A stretch of DNA of 64,000 nt from RGIG3002 sp964449325. Lineage in GTDB: Bacteria > Bacillota > Clostridia > Lachnospirales > Lachnospiraceae. Each line of letters opens with the position of its first letter. Positions within the stretch are counted from its first letter, which is position 1. Location of the stretch: assembly GCA_964449325.1 (NCBI GenBank), contig CAYUYJ010000009.1, positions 45,344-109,343 of the forward strand, in the 5' to 3' direction. Below are positions 1 through 7,826 of this stretch, in pieces. The position numbers and the translations under genes are program-made. The notes under the pieces were generated by a model that saw nothing but the letters and a program-made list of their open reading frames with translations, was not told the DNA's origin and did not search any database.

Positions 1-77
1 AAACATTGCGCCAAAAGCTTGGTGCGGCAGGAAGCAGAATTAAAACAGTCCGAAATGTAGGATATCTGTTAGAATAG
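1..77 (+). CDS. OmpR-type response regulator, C-terminal end only
   Basis: The reading frame entering at base 3 encodes TLRQKLGAAGSRIKTVRNVGY followed by LLE and stops with TAG at 75-77. This is the last helix and beta-hairpin wing of an OmpR/PhoB-type winged-helix DNA-binding domain; the IKTVRNVGY ending is a hallmark of the family. The rest of the gene lies left of the window. The sensor kinase starts 11 bases downstream, so the two form a classical two-component pair. The regulated genes cannot be told from here. Confidence 0.85.
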   Translation, partial: TLRQKLGAAGSRIKTVRNVGYLLE

Positions 78-88
78 GAAGCGGGAAC

Positions 89-1399
89 GTGAAGAAAAGA
101 ATTAACCTTCAATTTATGATTATTGCCTCTTTGGCAATTTTGTTTACGTTAGGACTTGTAACCGGGGCTTTTTACGAGCTTTTTAAAAAACAGGTATTTG
201 AGGATTTGAAAGCTTACACCCATATATTAAAAAATGTGCCGATGGAGTCCGGGACAGAAGAGGAGTACTCTCCTGCCTCGGACAATTTGCGTATCACTTT
301 GATTGAGACAGATGGTAATGTACTTTATGACAGTAATGCGCAGGCGGAAAATATGGACAATCACAGCAGCCGTCCGGAAGTACAGCAGGCTCTGGAGTGC
401 GGAGAAGGTAAGTCTGTCAGAATCTCAAAAACCTTGCAGGAGAGTACCTTTTATTATGCAATACGTCTGGAGAGCGGAATCGTTCTTCGTGTAGCAAGAG
501 AGGCAGACAGTATTGTCAGTATTTTTGTAAACGTGACACCGCTTATGTTTGGCATTATTGTCATCTTGTTTGTTCTTTGTTTTGTGCTTTCTCATTTTCT
601 GACGAAAAGTATTGTGAAGCCGATTGAGCAGATGGCACAGGATATGGAGCACATGAAAAATGTAAAGACTTATGAAGAGCTTCAGCCTTTTGTAACGACC
701 ATCAACAGGCAGCATGAGGATATTATGCGCAATGCCAATATGCGGCAGGATTTTACGGCAAATGTATCCCATGAATTAAAGACTCCGCTGACTTCGATTT
801 CCGGGTATGCGGAGTTAATTGAAAACGGAATGGCAAGTGAGACAGATATACAACGTTTTGCCAAAGAAATCCATAAAAATGCGAAAAGACTTTTAACTTT
901 GATTAATGATATTATCAAGCTTTCGGAACTGGATGCAATTGAAAATTCCATTTATTTTGAAACGGTAAATCTATATCAGATGGCGGAAACCTGTGTCAGC
1001 ATGTTGCAGATTAATGCAGAAAAGCATGATGTTACATTGCTCTTTTCAGGGATACCATGTAGTATTACGGCAAATAAAGATATGATAGAGGAACTGATGT
1101 ATAACCTTTGTGATAATGCTATCCGGTATAATGTGCCGGGCGGTACGGTAAATGTCGAGGTCGGAGAGGAAAACGGCAGAACGTTTTTTAAAGTAAAGGA
1201 CACCGGAATCGGTATTTCCAAAGAACATCAGGAGCGTATTTTTGAGCGGTTTTACCGGGTAGACAAAAGCCGTTCTAAGTCTACGGGCGGAACGGGACTT
1301 GGACTTGCTATTGTGAAGCACATTGTTGCGAAGCATGATGCCAAGATAGAAATAAACAGCGAACCGGGAAAAGGAACGGAGATAAAAATCCTATTTTAA
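89..1399 (+). CDS. PhoR-like membrane sensor histidine kinase
   Basis: A 436-residue kinase starting with GTG. A first membrane segment lies at about residues 10-29, then an extracytoplasmic sensor region of about 120 residues and a second membrane segment at 150-172. The HisKA phospho-acceptor is H228 in NVSHELKTPLTSISGY. The ATP-binding domain carries the N box (NLCDNAIRYN), the G1 box (DTGIGI), the F box (ERFYRVDKSRS) and the G2 box (GTGLGLAIVKH). All catalytic motifs look intact. It probably phosphorylates the regulator that ends just upstream. The layout resembles PhoR/YycG-type kinases, but the signal is unknown. Confidence 0.93.
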   Translation: MKKRINLQFMIIASLAILFTLGLVTGAFYELFKKQVFEDLKAYTHILKNVPMESGTEEEYSPASDNLRITLIETDGNVLYDSNAQAENMDNHSSRPEVQQALECGEGKSVRISKTLQESTFYYAIRLESGIVLRVAREADSIVSIFVNVTPLMFGIIVILFVLCFVLSHFLTKSIVKPIEQMAQDMEHMKNVKTYEELQPFVTTINRQHEDIMRNANMRQDFTANVSHELKTPLTSISGYAELIENGMASETDIQRFAKEIHKNAKRLLTLINDIIKLSELDAIENSIYFETVNLYQMAETCVSMLQINAEKHDVTLLFSGIPCSITANKDMIEELMYNLCDNAIRYNVPGGTVNVEVGEENGRTFFKVKDTGIGISKEHQERIFERFYRVDKSRSKSTGGTGLGLAIVKHIVAKHDAKIEINSEPGKGTEIKILF

Positions 1400-1449
1400 A
1401 ATGAAAAACTTACCATAATAATTCTTTTGATATGGCTAATACTAAAATC

Positions 1450-1543
1450 AAGATAAGTGATAACAAAGCACGGAAAACGGAAAAGGCTCTCTGAGTAAGG
1501 GAAGATAGTATCCGGGATAAGTGTGATGGAACCCACTTATCTT
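1450..1543 (+). other. Competing inverted repeats in the leader before the spore protein gene
   Basis: GATAAGTG at 1516-1523 pairs perfectly with CACTTATC at 1534-1541 across a 10-base loop. An upstream AAGATAAGTG at 1450-1459 pairs perfectly over 10 bases with CACTTATCTT at 1534-1543. The two pairings exclude each other. No T-run follows, so this is not an ordinary terminator. It may be an attenuator-like or mRNA-stability element, or chance. Confidence 0.4.
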
Positions 1544-1588
1544 GGAAATAGATGAATAGTCAAAAAGAATCTTATGGAGGTGAATAAA

Positions 1589-1801
1589 ATGGCAAGTGGA
1601 AGCAGAGCAAACAGAGTAGAAGTACCTGAGGCAAAAGCAGCTATGGACCGTTTTAAAACAGAGGTTGCATCTGAGTTGGGTGTAAACTTAAAGGAAGGTT
1701 ATAACGGAGACTTAACAGCAAAAGAAGCCGGTTCTATCGGTGGCGAAATGGTTCGTAGAATGATTAAACGTCAGGAAGAACAGATGAAAGGTTCTAACTA
1801 A
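1589..1801 (+). CDS. Alpha/beta-type small acid-soluble spore protein
   Basis: This 70-residue protein coats and protects DNA in dormant spores. It has the SASP layout: an N-terminal helix region with AKAAMDRFKTEVASELGV and a C-terminal GSIGGEMVRRMIKRQEE stretch. The family's GPR protease site lies in the FKTEVASELGV segment. I chose the ATG at 1589 because an in-frame ATG at 1574 overlaps the ribosome site GGAGGTG (1576-1582), which is spaced correctly for 1589. It stands alone, with a strong terminator behind it. Expression by the forespore sigma factor SigG is expected for the family, but I could not find a convincing SigG promoter. The gene indicates a spore-forming host. Confidence 0.95.
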   Translation: MASGSRANRVEVPEAKAAMDRFKTEVASELGVNLKEGYNGDLTAKEAGSIGGEMVRRMIKRQEEQMKGSN

Positions 1802-1859
1802 CAGGGCGTAGCAGAGAATAATGCGCAAGCCGCCGGAGGCGAAAGCCGGCAGGCTTAAG

Positions 1860-1895
1860 GAAAGCTGTCGTAGGAATACGGCAGCTTTCTTTTTC
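1860..1895 (+). terminator. Rho-independent terminator of the spore protein gene
   Basis: GAAAGCTGTCGTA (1860-1872) pairs with TACGGCAGCTTTC (1877-1889) with one G-U pair and a GGAA tetraloop, followed by a run of T. This is a strong intrinsic terminator. Confidence 0.9.
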
Positions 1896-1951
1896 TGTAA
1901 TAATTGACGGAATATGGAAAATAGGGTAACGTAATGAGGGGGATGGAAGAG

Positions 1952-2782
1952 ATGAAAAAAATTTTTTTAATATTTATAAGTGTTTTTGCAATAAGTTTTT
2001 TGGTTGGATGTGGCAAGACCACAGAGGATACATCAAATCATACAAATACATATGGTGTTTTTTTAAATTATGAAGGGAACCTTGAGGAACTTGACCAATA
2101 TGAGATAATTGTTATTGATGCACAGTACATAAGCAAACAGGATATCACCGATTTTAAAGAACAAGGGCATACTGTTTATTCCTATATCAATGTTGGGTCT
2201 TTGGAAAATTTCAGAGATTATTATGCTCTATTTGAAGGTATCCTGTTGGGAGAATATGAACATTGGGAAGAAGAATGCTGGATAGATGTATCAAGTGAAG
2301 AATGGCAGGATTTTATAGTAAGCGATCTGTCAAAAGAGTTGCTTGAAAAGGGAATTGATGGATTTTTTGCAGACAATTGTGATGTTTATTATGAGTATCC
2401 GAATAAGGACATTTTGAACGGTCTTTCCAATATTATGGAGGGATTAAGAGCAACCGGAAAGGATGTCATCATAAATGGCGGCGATGTTTTCGTTGATGCA
2501 TATTGTGATGCCGGAGGCGACTGGAAGGACATTGTAACGGGGATTAATCAGGAATGTGTTTTTTCCTCAATAAATTGGGATGACCATTCCTTTGGAAGAG
2601 CAGGCGAGGAAGATCATGAATATTTTACAGAGTATATTGAAAGATACGGAAAACAAGGGGCTGACATATTTCTTTTGGAATATACGACAGACGAAGAAGT
2701 CATTCGGGAGATACAGAACTATTGTGACAAAAACAATTACCGTTTTTTTATAACAGACAGATTGGAGCTTGATATTAACTGA
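1952..2782 (+). CDS. GH114/TM1410-like glycosidase lipoprotein
   Basis: A 276-residue exported lipoprotein. The signal peptide ends in the lipobox L-V-G-C with C20 as the lipidated residue. The mature part looks like the TM1410/GH114 TIM-barrel family (endo-alpha-1,4-polygalactosaminidase type): short beta strands such as IIVIDAQYI, VYSYINVGS, GIDGFFADNCDVY and DVIINGGDVF, with acidic residues at the strand ends. The substrate is not known; galactosaminogalactan-like polymers are the described target of the family. I chose the ATG at 1952 because it gives a normal MKK signal peptide and has AGGGGG upstream; in-frame ATGs at 1934 and 1943 overlap that ribosome site. It stands apart from its neighbours. 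Confidence 0.75.
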   Translation: MKKIFLIFISVFAISFLVGCGKTTEDTSNHTNTYGVFLNYEGNLEELDQYEIIVIDAQYISKQDITDFKEQGHTVYSYINVGSLENFRDYYALFEGILLGEYEHWEEECWIDVSSEEWQDFIVSDLSKELLEKGIDGFFADNCDVYYEYPNKDILNGLSNIMEGLRATGKDVIINGGDVFVDAYCDAGGDWKDIVTGINQECVFSSINWDDHSFGRAGEEDHEYFTEYIERYGKQGADIFLLEYTTDEEVIREIQNYCDKNNYRFFITDRLELDIN

Positions 2783-2811
2783 TATGATACTGAAAGATAG
2801 GAGGAGATATT

Positions 2812-3177
2812 GTGAAACTGCGGGAAGAATACACTTGCCCATTAGAATTGGTGCATGACATGATAAAAGGAAAGTGGAAAACCATTATTTTGTGGCGATT
2901 GAGGCTAGGCTCCACTTCTCTTGCAAAGCTTGAAAGAGACATTGAGGGAATTACGCAGAAAATGTTGATAGAGCAGTTGAAAGAATTAATGGACTATGGT
3001 TTTGTAGAAAAGAAAATATATGAAGGATACCCGCTTCGTGTGGAATATTTCCTTACGGAAGACATGGGGATGCAGATATTAGAAGCAATAAGAATTATAC
3101 AGCACATTGGTATTGACTATATGAAAAGTCATGGGATGGAATGTATTTTAACACAAAAAGGTATAGTGCCGGATTGA
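2812..3177 (+). CDS. HxlR-family transcriptional regulator
   Basis: A 121-residue winged-helix protein beginning with GTG behind TAGGAGGAG. The N-terminal CPLELVHDMIKGKWKTIIL segment (C at residue 9), the recognition helix around GITQKMLIEQLKEL and the wing with YPLRVEYFLT are the HxlR signature. Members often sense redox or electrophiles through the N-terminal cysteine. The adjacent PEBP gene, 78 bases downstream in the same direction, is the likely target or co-transcribed partner. This is an inference from position. Confidence 0.92.
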   Translation: MKLREEYTCPLELVHDMIKGKWKTIILWRLRLGSTSLAKLERDIEGITQKMLIEQLKELMDYGFVEKKIYEGYPLRVEYFLTEDMGMQILEAIRIIQHIGIDYMKSHGMECILTQKGIVPD

Positions 3178-3255
3178 TACTCACAAAAAAGTGGGTAATT
3201 TACATTTCCCTCTGTTTGTTTACAATTAATTTTATCAAAAACAGGAGGAAAAAAG

Positions 3256-3762
3256 ATGAGAATAACAAGTAGTGGTATTGAAAATGGAGTAATTTTGGAT
3301 AGGTTTGGCGCAAGAGGAACGCAATTTAATGAAAATGGCATTCCGGATTGCTCTTTGCCGTTTCGGGCAGAAGATTTACCGTTACAAACGAAGTCACTGG
3401 CATTGGTGTTGGAAGATAAGGATGCATATCCGGTAACAGAAGGTTTTGCATGGATACACTGGCTGGCAGCGGATATCACCCGGTGGGAATTAAAAGAAGA
3501 CGAAAGTCGGACTGCGAAGGATTTTGTGCAGGGGTGTAACAGTTGGACAAGTATTCAGGGAGGCAGGCAGTCAAAGGAATTGTCCTGTCACTATGGAGGA
3601 ATGACGCCGCCGGATAAGGATCATTTGTATGAACTTCATGTATTTGCACTGGATAGAGTATTAGGACTGCAACAAGGTTTTTATTTGAATGAATTATATC
3701 ATGTCATGGAAGGACATATTCTTGATAGCGTTACTTTACGGGGAATATATAAAAAGGTTTAG
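3256..3762 (+). CDS. YbhB/YbcL-type PEBP family protein
   Basis: A 168-residue phosphatidylethanolamine-binding-protein homologue of the bacterial Raf-kinase-inhibitor-like subgroup. Typical elements are ALVLEDKDAYP (the DxDAP-like loop), FAWIHWLAADI (the conserved HW strand) and HYGGMTPPDKDHLYELHVFAL near the middle. There is no signal peptide, so it is cytoplasmic. The exact activity of bacterial PEBPs is poorly known; ligand binding in the anion pocket is expected. It follows an HxlR regulator and precedes a methyltransferase. Ribosome site AGGAGG sits before the ATG. Confidence 0.88.
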   Translation: MRITSSGIENGVILDRFGARGTQFNENGIPDCSLPFRAEDLPLQTKSLALVLEDKDAYPVTEGFAWIHWLAADITRWELKEDESRTAKDFVQGCNSWTSIQGGRQSKELSCHYGGMTPPDKDHLYELHVFALDRVLGLQQGFYLNELYHVMEGHILDSVTLRGIYKKV

Positions 3763-3800
3763 CGTTTTCGGAAAACAAAAGTTTGAGAGGAGAAATCAAA

Positions 3801-4472
3801 ATGAATATAGAGGAACAATTTAATCTGGTTGCAAAGGAATATGATGCTAATCGCAAGAGATTTATACCATGCTTTGATGATTTTTATGAGGGAACAACAC
3901 ATTTCATTGCATCCAATATTACTCAGCCTGAAAGAATATTAGATTTAGGTGCAGGAACAGGTCTTTTAGATTATTTCTGGTACAAGCATTTTCCGCAGGC
4001 AGAATATGTTTTAACAGATATTGCAGGAGAAATGCTTGAGGTTGCTAAAAAAAGATTTGATGGACTTACAAATGTAACTTATGAAATTTTGGATTATGTA
4101 AAGGAACTTCCGGCAAAGGAATTTGACGTTGTTATGTCGGCATTATCCATTCATCATTTGGAGGACTCTGATAAACAGGAACTGTTTACTCGTATTTTTA
4201 ATAAATTACCGGAGGGCGGCCTTTTTATTAATTATGACCAATTTTGTGCCGGTTCAGTGGAAATGAATGTTTGGTTTGATTCCTTTTGGGAAAATCAAAT
4301 AAAAACGAGTGGTCTTTCCGAACTTGATATAGAAAGGTGGCAGGGACGGAAAAAATTAGACAGGGAATGCTCCCTTGAAGAAGAAATAGAAATGCTTCAA
4401 AAAAACGGTTTTAGAGAAGTAAAGTGTATATATTCACATCAGAAATTTTCTGTGATTGCGGCAATAAAATAG
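3801..4472 (+). CDS. Class I SAM-dependent methyltransferase
   Basis: A 223-residue enzyme with the Rossmann motif I ILDLGAGTGLLDYF, motif II acidic strand VLTDIAGEML and motif IV FDVVMSALSIHHLED. This is the Methyltransf_25/Tam-like small-molecule type; the substrate cannot be inferred. I chose ATG 3801, behind GAGAGGAGA, over an upstream in-frame TTG at 3783. A second enzyme of similar size and layout (NxxYDxE N-terminus, same motif order) lies at 13192. Confidence 0.9.
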   Translation: MNIEEQFNLVAKEYDANRKRFIPCFDDFYEGTTHFIASNITQPERILDLGAGTGLLDYFWYKHFPQAEYVLTDIAGEMLEVAKKRFDGLTNVTYEILDYVKELPAKEFDVVMSALSIHHLEDSDKQELFTRIFNKLPEGGLFINYDQFCAGSVEMNVWFDSFWENQIKTSGLSELDIERWQGRKKLDRECSLEEEIEMLQKNGFREVKCIYSHQKFSVIAAIK

Positions 4473-4502
4473 TATTTAGTCTGAGTTAAAAAGGATAAAA
4501 AC

Positions 4503-5414
4503 ATGGAAAAGAACACAAAAACTACCGCTTATTATCATCTTCCGGGGTTATTTGAGTTTTATGAATTATATAAGATTTTTTTGCCGTTGTTTTTTAAGCA
4601 CAGAGAGTATTTTTATGACTGGTGTGAGATAGGCTCTGTTTATGGTGCCCCGGCGGACTGCCTTTGGGGTGGCGGAAGAGCCGGATTTGGAGAAGCAGAT
4701 GTATCAGATGTATTAGCATTAATGAAAGAATATGGGATTTCCGCAAGACTTACTTTTAGTAATTCTTTACTGAAAGAGGAGCATCTTTCGGATAAAAAAT
4801 GTAATGTACTGTGTGGGTTATTTGCCCAAAAGGATAAGGTGCAAAATGGCGTTATTATTTATTCGGATTTGTTACTTGAGTATTTAAAGAAACATTATCC
4901 GGAACTTTATTTTGTATCTTCCACTACCAAAGTTTTGACAGATTTTGAGAAATTATCGGAGGAAGTAAAAAGAGAAGATTTTCGATATGTTGTACCGGAT
5001 TTTCGCTTAAATAAAGCTTTTGACAAGCTAAAAACCATGCCGGTTAATCTAAAAGAAAAGATGGAATTTTTATGTAATGAATGCTGCTATTTTGGATGTA
5101 AGGACAGAAAAGTCTGCTATGAAGCGGTCAGTCGTAAAAATCTTGGTGAAAGTTTTTCTGAACATGATTGTAAAGCACCGGATGCAGGGGAAGGCTATCG
5201 TTTTTCTAAGGCAATGAAAAATCCCGGATTTATAGGAATAGAGGATATTAAGAATCTTTATTTGCCTATGGGATTTACGAATTTTAAGCTGGAAGGTCGT
5301 GGACTTGGAAGTGCCATAGTCTTAGAATTTTTGCTCTATTATATGACAAAACCGGAGTATCAGTTGCAGGTAAGAGAAGAAATTTATTTGGATAATATGT
5401 TGGATCTGTTTTAA
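4503..5414 (+). CDS. U32-peptidase-like TIM-barrel protein with cysteine cluster
   Basis: A 303-residue protein that I place tentatively with the U32 collagenase-like family. Features are a barrel start with FEFYELYKIFLPLFFKHREYF, a central cluster CNECCYFGCKDRKVC (about residues 192-206) and a late NFKLEGRG motif, which mirrors the FKIEGR of U32 proteins. In UbiU/UbiV and related U32 enzymes, cysteines of this region hold a 4Fe-4S cluster used in RNA or quinone hydroxylation. Whether this one binds iron-sulphur is inference. No quinone or tRNA hydroxylation partner gene is nearby. It starts 30 bases after the methyltransferase and may be co-transcribed. It lacks the C-terminal extension of long U32 proteins. 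Confidence 0.6.
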   Translation: MEKNTKTTAYYHLPGLFEFYELYKIFLPLFFKHREYFYDWCEIGSVYGAPADCLWGGGRAGFGEADVSDVLALMKEYGISARLTFSNSLLKEEHLSDKKCNVLCGLFAQKDKVQNGVIIYSDLLLEYLKKHYPELYFVSSTTKVLTDFEKLSEEVKREDFRYVVPDFRLNKAFDKLKTMPVNLKEKMEFLCNECCYFGCKDRKVCYEAVSRKNLGESFSEHDCKAPDAGEGYRFSKAMKNPGFIGIEDIKNLYLPMGFTNFKLEGRGLGSAIVLEFLLYYMTKPEYQLQVREEIYLDNMLDLF

Positions 5415-5419
5415 AAAGG

Positions 5420-5444
5420 TTCAAAAAGATAGCAGCTTTTTGAA
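5420..5444 (+). terminator. AT-rich hairpin after the U32-like gene
   Basis: TTCAAAAAG (5420-5428) and CTTTTTGAA (5436-5444) form a perfect 9-bp stem with a 7-base loop right after the stop codon. No clear T-run follows the stem, so termination is only likely, not certain. Confidence 0.45.
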
Positions 5445-5522
5445 AAATTCATTTGGGCAATTTCTATTAAGACTATATGAAAAAACTATGTTATACTCTA
5501 CAAAAAGGAGGAGCATTATTTT

Positions 5523-5939
5523 ATGAGTGAAACTAATATTGTAAAAGAAACGGTAGAGTATATAGAAAATCACCTAAAAGAAGATTTGTCTTTGAATAGA
5601 ATTGCCAAAGAATTAAATTACTCAAAGTTTTATTTAGCAAGAACTTTTGCGGAAATGACAGGATGCACAATCTATAAATATATACAAGGACGAAGATTAA
5701 CATTGGCGGCTCAACAGCTTGTTGAATCTAAAACTCCCATTAACGAAATAGCTTTTGAAGCACACTATAATTCTCAACAGGCTTTTACACTGGCATTTCA
5801 TCAATTATATTTGTGTACTCCGCAAGTATACAGAAAAAATGGGTTATTCTATCCTAAACGGACTAGAATTAATATGAAAGGTTCTATATATCATTTTTCA
5901 GATACAAATCATGTATTAGGGGGAAGAATGGTTGCATGA
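5523..5939 (+). CDS. AraC-type stand-alone DNA-binding protein
   Basis: A 138-residue protein made of the AraC-family double helix-turn-helix domain (residues 7-105) with no N-terminal sensor domain. The first HTH is LSLNRIAKELNYSKFYLARTF, and the second is INEIAFEAHYNSQQAFTLAFHQ, followed by TPQVYRK. A basic tail of about 30 residues follows. The start has AAGGAGGAG upstream. Its stop overlaps the start codon of the ClpP gene (ATGA at 5936-5939), so the two are translationally coupled. Small AraC/SoxS-MarA-type activators usually respond to stress signals or are controlled by their own level; the target here is unknown. Confidence 0.9.
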   Translation: MSETNIVKETVEYIENHLKEDLSLNRIAKELNYSKFYLARTFAEMTGCTIYKYIQGRRLTLAAQQLVESKTPINEIAFEAHYNSQQAFTLAFHQLYLCTPQVYRKNGLFYPKRTRINMKGSIYHFSDTNHVLGGRMVA

Positions 5940-6526
5940 GTACAATTCCTTATGTCGTTGAACAAACAAGTCGTGGCGAGAGAAGTTATGACATTTTTTC
6001 AAGATTATTATCAGATAGAATAGTATTTTTGGGTGAAGAGGTAAGTGATGTTTCGGCTAGTTTGGTTATTGCACAAATGCTTTTTCTAGAGGCGCAAGAT
6101 CCGGAAAAGGATATTCAATTGTACATCAATAGTCCGGGTGGCTCTGTTACAGCCGGCTTTGCAATTTATGATACGATGCAATATATTAAATGTGATGTAT
6201 CAACAATTTGTATAGGGCTTGCAGCCAGTTTTGGAGCATTTTTGTTGGCAGGTGGAGCCAAAGGAAAGCGAATAGCACTTCCTAATGCAGAAATTATGAT
6301 ACATCAACCTGCAATTCACGGAAATGGTGTTCAAGGTCAGGCAACTGACATAAAAATAGTATCAGACCATATGCAGAAAAGCAAACAGCGTTTAAACAGA
6401 ATTTTAGCTGAAAATACAGGTAAAACCATTGAAGAAATTGAAATAGCTACAGAGCGTGATAATTATATGTCTGCTGAAGAAGCTTTAAATTATGGCTTGA
6501 TCGATAAAATTATTGATAAACGATAG
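5936..6526 (+). CDS. clpP: ClpP-family serine protease, accessory type
   Basis: A 196-residue ClpP subunit with a complete catalytic triad: S98 in GLAASFGAFLL, H123 in MIHQP and D175 in ATERDNYMSAEEA. The N-terminal region (IPYVVEQTSRGERSYDIFSRLL) is close to housekeeping ClpP. Compared with my memory of Bacillus subtilis ClpP, the handle loop after H123 is three residues longer, which shifts the catalytic Asp from 172 to 175. No ClpX, ClpA/C or tig gene is adjacent, unlike the usual clpP locus. Instead it overlaps an AraC-type regulator by 4 bases. It is therefore probably a second, conditionally expressed ClpP whose ATPase partner is encoded elsewhere. Confidence 0.9.
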   Translation: MSTIPYVVEQTSRGERSYDIFSRLLSDRIVFLGEEVSDVSASLVIAQMLFLEAQDPEKDIQLYINSPGGSVTAGFAIYDTMQYIKCDVSTICIGLAASFGAFLLAGGAKGKRIALPNAEIMIHQPAIHGNGVQGQATDIKIVSDHMQKSKQRLNRILAENTGKTIEEIEIATERDNYMSAEEALNYGLIDKIIDKR

Positions 6527-6663
6527 TATTTGGAACAAAGTAATTTGATTATCCGGGTAAGTCCATAATCATATTAGTGATGTATATGGGAAATAAGCAT
6601 TAAGTCAGGATAGCGTTTATTTACGAGCAGTTCAAAGATAAAGAGCAGGCATAAAAGAAGAGG

Positions 6664-6707
6664 AGTGGTTTTTGTTGCAGAACTTTGTGACAAAAGCCAC
6701 TTCTTTT
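6664..6707 (+). terminator. Probable terminator after clpP
   Basis: AGTGGTTTTTGT (6664-6675) pairs with ACAAAAGCCACT (6690-6701) over 12 bp with one G-U pair. A T-rich tail TCTTTTG follows. The rest of the 300-base gap between clpP and the ABC operon holds only this hairpin and the downstream promoter. Confidence 0.6.
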
Positions 6708-6745
6708 GTTGATTTCTGTTTTACGAAAAAAAGCGAAAAAACATA

Positions 6746-6774
6746 TTGACGTAACTAATATAATTAGTTATGAT
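6746..6774 (+). promoter_or_regulatory. Sigma-A promoter of the ABC exporter with a palindromic operator in the spacer
   Basis: TTGACG (6746-6751), a 17-base spacer and TATGAT (6769-6774). The spacer is filled by a perfect palindrome, TAACTAAT (6752-6759), ATA, ATTAGTTA (6763-6770). A dimeric repressor bound there would block RNA polymerase. No regulator gene adjoins the operon. Confidence 0.8.
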
Positions 6775-6827
6775 GCTACTATAATTAGGGATACGGAAAT
6801 CGATGAAATGTTTTCAGGAGGATAAGG

Positions 6828-7826
6828 ATGATTGAAGTAAAGAATTTGACAAAGGAATTCAAGAAGCCTGTACGAAAGCAGGGCGTATGGGGCATGATTA
6901 CAACCCTTTTTTCAAAAGAGTATGAGAAGAAGACAGCAGTAAACAATGTCAGTTTTACGATAAATGATGGAGAAATTGTAGGTTATATCGGTTCCAACGG
7001 AGCAGGTAAGAGTACTACGATTAAGATGATGTGCGGAATACTAAATCCAACGTCCGGAGAGGTTAGGATTGATGGGGAAATGCCGTATAAAAAGCGTATG
7101 AAGATTGCGGAAAAAATTGGTGTGGTTTTCGGACAAAAGACGCAGTTATGGTGGGATATTCCGCTTATCGAATCCTTTAAGGTGTTAAAGGAAATATACA
7201 GAGTCAGTGATGAGGAATATGAGGAACGTATGGAATTTCTCTGTAATACGTTGGACATCAGGGAATTTTTAAATCAACCGGTTCGTACGCTGTCACTTGG
7301 ACAGAGAATGCGTGCAGATTTGGCGGCAAGCTGGCTTCATAATCCGAATATATTATTTTTGGATGAGCCAACCATTGGACTGGATGTATGGGTAAAAGAG
7401 AAAATCCGTCAGGCAATTAAAACGATGAATGAAAAGTACAATACGACGGTTATCCTTACCACACATGACATGCAGGATATAGAAAATCTGTGCTCCAGAA
7501 TTATCATGATAGAAGAGGGAAAAGTGATTTATGACGGGTCGCTGGATAACATTAAGCATCGCTTTGGTAATATCCGAACCGTAGAGCTTAGGCTAAAGGA
7601 CAGACCTAAGATGGAAATGCTTGATACTTTTGGTGGAAAAGCCACCTACGAATGGGCAGAGGAAAAGCTTTACATAAAATTTGATGCTGACCTTCTGGAA
7701 TTGGAAACAGTGGTAAAATATGCCTTCGGACAGCTTAAGGCGGTGGATATGCAGATATCGGAAATAAATATTGAAGATGTAGTCAAGGACATAATGGCGT
7801 CGAAATCCAGCGGGGAGGTGGCTTGA
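6828..7826 (+). CDS. ABC-2 exporter ATP-binding protein
   Basis: A 332-residue ATPase with Walker A GSNGAGKS (55-62), Q-loop region VVFGQKTQLWWDIP, signature LSLGQRMRADL and Walker B ILFLDEPTIGLD, plus a C-terminal domain of about 100 residues. The WWDIP Q-loop and the insertion after the first strand (residues 11-35) are typical of ATPases paired with ABC2_membrane_6/DUF990 permeases. Two such permeases follow at once. The cargo is unknown; relatives export drugs or peptides. Its stop codon overlaps the permease start (TGATG). Confidence 0.92.
   Translation: MIEVKNLTKEFKKPVRKQGVWGMITTLFSKEYEKKTAVNNVSFTINDGEIVGYIGSNGAGKSTTIKMMCGILNPTSGEVRIDGEMPYKKRMKIAEKIGVVFGQKTQLWWDIPLIESFKVLKEIYRVSDEEYEERMEFLCNTLDIREFLNQPVRTLSLGQRMRADLAASWLHNPNILFLDEPTIGLDVWVKEKIRQAIKTMNEKYNTTVILTTHDMQDIENLCSRIIMIEEGKVIYDGSLDNIKHRFGNIRTVELRLKDRPKMEMLDTFGGKATYEWAEEKLYIKFDADLLELETVVKYAFGQLKAVDMQISEINIEDVVKDIMASKSSGEVA

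Noticed and set aside
1411..1420. CATAATA at 1414 as a SigG -10 box for the spore protein gene
   Set aside because: The matching -35 region is not SigG-like and the distance to the gene is over 160 bases.
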